Assembly: GCA_005880605.1 (NCBI GenBank) | Contig: VBIS01000042.1 | Location: 1-17,868, forward strand | Origin: Chloroflexota bacterium | GTDB lineage: Bacteria > Chloroflexota > Dormibacteria > CF-121 | Direction of reading: 5' to 3' | DNA: 17,868 nt | Shown here: positions 13,383 to 17,868 of the stretch, piece after piece | Numbering within the stretch: position 1 is the first letter of the stretch | Layout of the letters: every line of letters starts with the position of its first letter | Made by a program: the position numbers and the translations under genes | The notes under the pieces: model-generated | The model's input: the letters and a program-made list of their open reading frames with translations, nothing else | Databases searched by the model: none | What the model was told of the DNA's origin: nothing

Positions 13383-14332
13383 TCAGCTTGGGCGGCCAAT
13401 GTAGCCCTCACGAGTCAGCCACTCCGCCAGGAGGACCGCGCCCTTGCCGGCGCCGAGCTTCGTGTTGTGCGAGAGCACGACGTACTTGACCCCCTTGAGC
13501 ACCGGCTCGTCGCGGACGCGTCCGACCGTGACGGTCATCCCGTCGCCGGCATCCCGGTCGCGGCGCGGTTGCGGCCGGAAGGGGTCCGGGTCGACCCGCA
13601 GCAAGCGTTCGGGTGCCGACGGCAGGCCCTTCAATCCATTGGTGCCGAAGGCGTTCATCGCCGCGGTCGCCGCCGCCGCATCCGTGGGGCGCTCGGTGCC
13701 GACATTGACGGTCTCCAGGTGGCCATCGCTCACGTTCACCCGGGTGCAGGTGCAGGACACGGCAAAGGAGGCCGGCTCGCCCCAGTGGCCGAGGATCTTC
13801 CGGGTCTCGCGCTCCACCTTTTCTTCCTCGCCCGGGATGAAGGGGATGACATTGTCGATCACGTCTAGGGCCAGCACGCCGCCCTGGCGGCCGGCGCCGG
13901 AGACGGCCTGCAGCGACGTCATCGTCACGGCACGCACGCCGAAGGCATCGTGCAGGGGTTTCAGAGACACGGCGAGGCCGGTGGTGGTGCAGTTTGGGAT
14001 GGGCGCGATGAAGCCCCGCCAGCCCCGCGCACGCCGCTGATCGTGGAGCGCCTCGGCGTGCGCGTCATTGATCCCGGGGATCAGGATGGGCACGTCGGGC
14101 TCATAGCGAAAGGCCGAGGCGGTGCTGATTACGGGCACCCGTTCTGCGAAGCGCGGCTCCCATACCTCCGCGACTTCCTTGGAAACGGCGCTGAACAGGA
14201 GGTCGAGCGGCGACGCTCGGAGGCACCCACCGCCGTGACCGTAAACCAGGGATGCGCCGCGAGCGCGGCCAGCACCTGCTGCCCGGCGAGTCCGGTGGCC
14301 CCGAGCACGCCAGCCCGCAGGGGTTCCCTCAT
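13383..14332 (-). pseudogene. asd: Aspartate-semialdehyde dehydrogenase, frame-disrupted by a deletion
   Basis: Asd reduces aspartyl phosphate to aspartate semialdehyde. The gene starts at ATG 14332 (MREPLRAGVLGATGLAGQQ, with the NADP loop GATGLAG) and overlaps the thrC2 stop as ATGA. This frame runs to VGASERR near 14210. The rest, from SPLDLLFSAVSKEV on, continues in another frame to 13383. It includes the catalytic Cys in PIPNCTTTGLAV and SHNTKLGAGKGAVLLAEWL. The roughly 35 residues normally found between these parts are absent, so about 100-115 bp seem lost, a number not divisible by three (remainder 1). The archaeal/eukaryotic-type enzyme is about 350 residues. Either the gene is dead or the assembly is wrong here; the rest looks well preserved. 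Confidence 0.82.
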
Positions 14333-15573
14333 ACCACCCCGGCGGGTGCGTTCTCGACCTCGGCCAGCGCGCGCACGAAGTCCGACGCGCGCGCCTTGCC
14401 CAGCTGCAGCCGATGGCCGTCCCGCACCCCGAAGAGCTCGGTAGTCTTGAGCCCACTGCCGGTAATGCAAATCACGACGGTCTCGTCGCGCCGGATGCGA
14501 CCCTGGGCGACCAGTTCCTGGAGCCCCGCCACCACCACGCCGCCGGCGGGCTCGCTCAAGATGCCTTCGGTTTCGGCGAGCAACGCCATGCCGTCCAGGA
14601 CCGCATCCTCGCGGCAGGCCGTGGCCCACCCACCCGACGCGCGCACCGCGCGTGCCGCGTACCGGCCATCGGCGGGATTGCCGATCGCCAGCGACTTGGC
14701 GATGCTGTTCGGCCGCACCGGGGTGATGGCGTCGGCGCCCCGCTGGACCGCGGTGCTTACCGGAGCGCAGCCCTGCGCCTGCGCCGCATGGATCCGCGTC
14801 GGGGCCTCCGTGACGAGACCGGCGCCGATCAGCTCCTGGAACGCCTTCGCCGTCTTCGCCAGTAGTGATCCGGCGGCGACCGGCACCACGATGTGGTCGG
14901 GCGCCCGCCAGCCGAGCTGCTCGACGATCTCAAAGGCGAGCGTTTTGCTCCCCTCCGAGTAGAAGGGCCGGAGATTGACGTTGACGATCGCCCAGCGGTA
15001 CAGGTCGGCGAGCTCGGCGCAGAGGCGGTTGACGTCGTCGTAGGTACCCCCGACCTCGACCACGGTGGCGCCGTAGGCGCTCGCCGCCCCGACTTTGCCA
15101 GGCTCCAGACCAGCCGGGATGAAGACCATGGCGCGCAGCCCGGCGCGCGCCGCGTAGGCAGCGACCGAGCCGGCCAGGTTCCCGGTGGAGGAACAGGAGA
15201 GCGTGTCGAAACCGTAAGAGAGGGCGAAATTGGTGGCGACCGCGACGTTGCGATCCTTGAACGACCCGGTCGGGTTCAGGGTGTCGTTCTTCAGGTAAAG
15301 GTGGTCGAGGCCGAGTGCTTTCCCGAGGTTGCGCGCCTTGACCAGCGAGGTGAAGCCGGTCCCCAGGTCGATCGGCTCACCCTCCGGAGCGGGCAAGAGG
15401 TCGCGGTAGCGCCAGATCGTGTTCGGGCCCCTGGCGATCGAGTCGCGGCTGATCCGCTGCCGGACCTCGTCGAAGTCGTAGGCGACCTCGAGCGGCCCGA
15501 AACAGTGCTCGCAGACATAGGCGGGCTCGAAGTCCCGCAACCGTCCACACTCCCGGCAGCGCAGCCTCTTCAC
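14329..15573 (-). CDS. thrC: Threonine synthase, long type with zinc ribbon
   Basis: This 414-residue PLP enzyme begins with a zinc-ribbon-like module: Cys6, Cys9, Cys21 and Cys24 (CRECG and CEHCFGPLEV). It continues with GTGFTSLVKA near 71-80, the PLP lysine Lys106 in NPTGSFKDRNV, CSSTGNLAGSVAAYAARAG, NLRPFYSEGSKTLAFEIVEQLG, PVAAGSLLAKTAKAF as the phosphate loop, and IGNPADGRY. This is the threonine synthase subfamily found in archaea and many bacteria, distinct from the one at 4159-5202. GTG 15573 has GAGGAGGAATTCG upstream. It is the first gene of the operon behind the SAM riboswitch; asd follows with a 4-nt overlap. A different reaction on O-phosphohomoserine cannot be ruled out from sequence. 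Confidence 0.9.
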   Translation of the reverse strand: MKRLRCRECGRLRDFEPAYVCEHCFGPLEVAYDFDEVRQRISRDSIARGPNTIWRYRDLLPAPEGEPIDLGTGFTSLVKARNLGKALGLDHLYLKNDTLNPTGSFKDRNVAVATNFALSYGFDTLSCSSTGNLAGSVAAYAARAGLRAMVFIPAGLEPGKVGAASAYGATVVEVGGTYDDVNRLCAELADLYRWAIVNVNLRPFYSEGSKTLAFEIVEQLGWRAPDHIVVPVAAGSLLAKTAKAFQELIGAGLVTEAPTRIHAAQAQGCAPVSTAVQRGADAITPVRPNSIAKSLAIGNPADGRYAARAVRASGGWATACREDAVLDGMALLAETEGILSEPAGGVVVAGLQELVAQGRIRRDETVVICITGSGLKTTELFGVRDGHRLQLGKARASDFVRALAEVENAPAGVV

Positions 15574-15602
15574 CGAATTCCTCCTCGACGCTTGATAGAA
15601 AT

Positions 15603-15626
15603 AAAAAAGCCCCTGCGGAGAGGGGC
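15603..15626 (-). terminator. Rho-independent terminator of the SAM riboswitch
   Basis: On the minus strand GCCCCT (15626-15621) pairs with AGGGGC (15614-15609) around CTCCGC and is followed by TTTTTT and more Ts. It lies between the aptamer and the thrC2 ribosome binding site, the position of an attenuator that stops transcription when SAM is bound. Confidence 0.85.
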
Positions 15627-15644
15627 CGTCTTGTCCGTGACTGC

Positions 15645-15747
15645 ATCATCTTTCAGACTTTCGTCTGACGGACTTTCCACCTTGCCGGGAACCCGGTAGG
15701 TTGGCAGGCTTCACAGGGCCGGCCCCTCAGCACACTCTTGATAACCG
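15645..15747 (-). promoter_or_regulatory. SAM-I (S-box) riboswitch aptamer
   Basis: The minus strand reads like the S-box consensus. P1 is GTTATC (15745-15740) with GATGAT (15650-15645), two wobble pairs. After it comes AAGAG, then GAGGGGCCGGCCC, TGTGAAGCC and GCCAACC in the usual order, a P3 of CCGG/CCGG, AAGGTGG, and a P4 of CAGAC-GAAA-GTCTG followed by AAAGAT. The whole is about 100 nt, as expected. A terminator follows and thrC2 starts 30 nt later, so it should switch the thrC2-asd-lysC-thrB operon off at high S-adenosylmethionine. The aptamer core is strongly recognisable; the lysine and T-box types do not fit. Confidence 0.88.
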
Positions 15748-15765
15748 CTATTCAGTTGTCGAAGA

Positions 15766-15795
15766 AGACTACCAGTCCCTCACCGTCCTCGTCAA
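15766..15795 (-). promoter_or_regulatory. Candidate promoter of the threonine operon
   Basis: On the minus strand TTGACG (15795-15790) and TAGTCT (15771-15766) are 18 bp apart. The -35 box matches 5 of 6 bases, and the -10 box has the key T, A and final T. It lies just after the ilvE stop and about 20 bp before the aptamer, where a riboswitch promoter is expected. The palindrome ATTACGTAAT overlaps the ilvE stop next to it. Confidence 0.5.
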
Positions 15796-15800
15796 TTCGA

Positions 15801-16790
15801 TTACGTAATTCGAGGCATCCCGCCGTAGACCGGGGTGCACCACTGGCGATATCGCGGATCGTTCCCGCGTACGGCACGGAAGTAGGCCTCTTGCAGGCGC
15901 AGCGTGGTGGTGCCGGGCCGGCCGGTGCCAACCGCACGCCCATCCACTTCGACGATGGGCGCCACCTGCACGCCGGTGCCGCAGAGGAAGGCTTCGTCGG
16001 CCTGGTAGACCTCGGTCCGGTCGACGCTGCGCTCGACGACATCGAGCTCGACGTCCGCCGCCAGCTGCATCACCGCCGCGCGCGTGATGCCGACCAGGAT
16101 GTCATCGGTCACCGGTGGCGTGACGAGCGTCTTACCCTGGATCATGAAGAAGTTGGCGGCGCTGCCCTCGGCGATATGGCCGTCCTCGGTCAGCATCAGG
16201 CAATCGTCGTAGCCCGCTGCGTTCGCGTCTTCGGTGGCAAGCGCGGTGTTGATGTAGGCGCCGGTGATCTTGGCCCGCGCCGGGATGCTGTTGTCGCTCA
16301 CCCGCCGCCAGGAGGAGATCGTGACCCGCAGGCCATCGGTCCGGGCGTACGGCCCCATCGGCATGGCAAAGATCGCCACAGCATCTTCGGGGGAGTGGAG
16401 GTCGACCTTGATCATGGCGGAGGCCTTGTAGGCGAGCGGCCGGACATAGACGTCGGTGCGGTACCCGTCGCGGAGCACCACCTCGCGCGTCAGCTCACAG
16501 AGCTGTTCGACGGTCTCATCGAGCTTGATCTTGAGCAGCGCCGCCGACTTGAGAAAACGCTGATAATGTTCCGCCAGCTTGAGCAGATAGATCTCTTGAT
16601 GGTCAGGGTTCCAGTAGCCGCGGATCCCCTCGAAGCAGGCGGTCCCGTAGTTGAGTGCGTGGGTCCCGATGCTCACCTTCGCCTCGTCAAAGGGGACGAT
16701 CGAACCCTGAAAATAGGCGAAGCCGCCGTAGACCGCCTTGGTTGGCGGGGGCGGCGCGCTTTCGGGTGACGCCAGCGGCTCGATCGCCAT
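15801..16790 (-). CDS. ilvE: Branched-chain amino acid aminotransferase
   Basis: IlvE moves the amino group between glutamate and the oxo acids of leucine, isoleucine and valine with PLP. The 329-residue protein shows ALNYGTACFEGIRGYW, ARAKITGAYINTALATEDA with the PLP lysine, GYDDCLMLTEDGHIAEGSAANFF, and the ADEAFLCGTGVQVAPI pattern of fold-type IV aminotransferases. The first ~20 residues are Pro/Ser-rich and not conserved. The ATG start at 16790 shares a base with the leuA stop (TGATG), so the two are translated in tandem. The reading frame extends further upstream through leuA, but that part is only a shadow of leuA. The promoter of the next operon begins right after its stop. Confidence 0.95.
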   Translation of the reverse strand: MAIEPLASPESAPPPPTKAVYGGFAYFQGSIVPFDEAKVSIGTHALNYGTACFEGIRGYWNPDHQEIYLLKLAEHYQRFLKSAALLKIKLDETVEQLCELTREVVLRDGYRTDVYVRPLAYKASAMIKVDLHSPEDAVAIFAMPMGPYARTDGLRVTISSWRRVSDNSIPARAKITGAYINTALATEDANAAGYDDCLMLTEDGHIAEGSAANFFMIQGKTLVTPPVTDDILVGITRAAVMQLAADVELDVVERSVDRTEVYQADEAFLCGTGVQVAPIVEVDGRAVGTGRPGTTTLRLQEAYFRAVRGNDPRYRQWCTPVYGGMPRIT

Positions 16791-17868
16791 CAGACGACCC
16801 CGACCGCCACCGCGGGCTGGAGGGAACGCACGATATCTTCCAGGTCTTTGTCGAGGATGTCTTTCTTGCGGTCGGCCAGCAGAAGGAACTGTTCCCAGGC
16901 CCGGCTGAAGGCAGCCTCCGGCAGGTGGTAACCCAGCTCGGCCAGCCGGAACTGGAAGGCATGCCGCCCCGACCGAGGCGAGAGCACGATGCGGCTCTCG
17001 CCCATCCCCACATCTTCGGGCCGCATGATCTCGTAGGTGAGTTTGTCCTTGAGAACGCCGTCCTGGTGGATCCCGGAGGCGTGGGCGAACGCGTTGGCGC
17101 CCACCACCGCCTTGTTGGGCTGTACCGGGACGCCAGTGTGCCGCGAGACCAGGGCGCTGACCTCGGCCAGCCGCGTGGTGTCGATGCCGGTGCGAAGCCG
17201 CAACGATCGCTCGCGCGTCCGCAGGATCATGACAACTTCCTCGAGCGAGGCGTTGCCGGCCCGCTCGCCGATGCCGTTGATGGTGCACTCCACCCGGCGC
17301 GCCCCATTGAGGACGGCGGCGATGCTGTTGGCAGTCGACAACCCCAGGTCGTTGTGGCAGTGAACGCTGATCATGGCCCGATCGATATTCCGCACGTTGG
17401 CGCGAATCGCCGCGATCAGGGCGCCAAACTCATTGGGCAGCGTGTAGCCGGTGGTATCGGGAATGTTGACGACAGTCGCGCCGGCGTCGATCACCGCCTC
17501 GAGGGTCTCGAAGAGGTACTCGGGGTCCGCCCGGCCGGCGTCCTCGGGAGAATACTCGACCTCGTTGCAGAGGCTGCGCGCATAGGCGACGGCCTCGGTG
17601 CCGCGCTGGAGCACGTCGCGCCGGTTGGAGCGCAGCTTGCGCTCGATGTGGATGTCGGACACGGAGAGCACCATGTGGATCTGTGACCGCGGCGCTTCTC
17701 GAACCGCCTGCCAGACGGCGTCGATGTCGGGCCGGGCCGCCCGCGCCAGCGCGGTGATCATCGGACCCTGCACCTGGCGCGCGATGCGCTGCACCGCCTC
17801 GAAGTCGCCGGGGGAAGAGAGCGGAAAGCCGGCTTCGATGACATCGACACCGAGGAGTGCCAGCTGCC
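16790..17868 (-). CDS. leuA: 2-isopropylmalate synthase, 5' end outside window, no C-terminal regulatory domain
   Basis: LeuA condenses acetyl-CoA with 2-oxoisovalerate, the first step of leucine synthesis. The frame is open to the window edge: LGVDVIEAGFP and SPGDFEAV precede the first GTG at 17794. Visible motifs are HCHNDLGLSTANS (metal-binding histidines), GIGERAGNASLEEV, ASGIHQDGVL and SGRHAF. About 358 residues are visible. The protein stops at about residue 390 of the usual numbering, right after the ADRKKDILDKDLEDIV helix. The C-terminal LeuA regulatory/dimer domain of about 120 residues is absent, and the ilvE overlap leaves no room for it. A related enzyme such as homocitrate synthase is possible, but the neighbours favour LeuA. 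Confidence 0.9.
   Translation of the reverse strand, partial: QLALLGVDVIEAGFPLSSPGDFEAVQRIARQVQGPMITALARAARPDIDAVWQAVREAPRSQIHMVLSVSDIHIERKLRSNRRDVLQRGTEAVAYARSLCNEVEYSPEDAGRADPEYLFETLEAVIDAGATVVNIPDTTGYTLPNEFGALIAAIRANVRNIDRAMISVHCHNDLGLSTANSIAAVLNGARRVECTINGIGERAGNASLEEVVMILRTRERSLRLRTGIDTTRLAEVSALVSRHTGVPVQPNKAVVGANAFAHASGIHQDGVLKDKLTYEIMRPEDVGMGESRIVLSPRSGRHAFQFRLAELGYHLPEAAFSRAWEQFLLLADRKKDILDKDLEDIVRSLQPAVAVGVV

Noticed and set aside
14333..14456. Upstream part of the long frame that contains the C-terminal half of Asd
   Set aside because: Arg/Gly-rich non-coding frame; the real N-terminus of Asd is in the other frame starting at 14332.
15574..15747. T-box or lysine riboswitch as the leader of the threonine operon
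   Set aside because: The order of AAGAG, GGCCC, GAAGCC, GCCAACC, AAGGTG and a P4 hairpin fits SAM-I; no T-box bulge or lysine aptamer motifs are present.
16791..17288. Extended ilvE frame running through leuA
   Set aside because: It is the antiphase shadow of leuA and Arg/His-rich; ATG 16790 gives the normal IlvE start and the 1-nt overlap.

Overview
The window looks like chromosomal DNA from a high-GC bacterium. GTG starts are frequent, genes are tightly packed, and many stops and starts overlap by 1-4 nt. No plasmid, phage, transposon, CRISPR, tRNA or rRNA signal is visible. A SAM-I type riboswitch, ECF sigma/anti-sigma gene pairing and threonine synthases of two subfamilies would fit a Terrabacteria lineage such as Chloroflexota/Dormibacterota or relatives. 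That placement is inference from gene style and not from a marker gene.

Layout, left to right. Positions 1-937: the end of an OsmC-like gene (+) converges with a HAD hydrolase (-). Positions 1027-2401: an ECF sigma factor overlaps a membrane-anchored anti-sigma-like protein. Positions 2402-3064: a G-rich hairpin repeat, a candidate PhoB/OmpR-type operator, a small basic Gly/aromatic-rich protein, and a perfect 10-bp hairpin. Positions 3065-8383: leuB (+) converges with thrC of the short type (-), sharing a CTAG stop palindrome. That thrC is divergent from a hom-trpE-trpG run (+). Positions 8555-9045: methylglyoxal synthase and a 13-bp terminator stem. Positions 9066-10379: a short exported protein with two 29-residue repeats sits behind a MerR-GAF regulator (-). 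The regulator shares a palindrome-bearing intergenic region with a divergent PfkB-fold kinase (+). Positions 11346-15573: a minus-strand operon thrC2-asd-lysC-thrB, transcribed from a likely promoter through a SAM-I riboswitch and a Rho-independent terminator. Positions 15801-17868: leuA (entering from the right edge) and ilvE, overlapping by 1 nt.

Together the genes cover every step from aspartate to threonine (LysC, Asd, Hom, ThrB, ThrC), parts of leucine synthesis (LeuA, LeuB), branched-chain transamination (IlvE) and the first step of tryptophan synthesis (TrpEG).

The points most worth a second look are these. (1) SAM control of a whole threonine operon, in which the first gene is a zinc-ribbon threonine synthase that duplicates the short one at 4159-5202. 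(2) Two lesions in that operon: a frame-disrupting deletion in asd and an in-frame loss in thrB of a substrate-binding segment. These are either real decay or assembly errors. (3) A likely internal translation start in lysC with a near-perfect Shine-Dalgarno. (4) LeuA and Hom forms that lack their usual C-terminal regulatory domains. (5) The exported repeat protein next to a MerR-GAF regulator with a palindromic operator candidate. I did not find a clearly new multi-gene system; item 5 and the SAM-regulated threonine operon are the best candidates for something undescribed.
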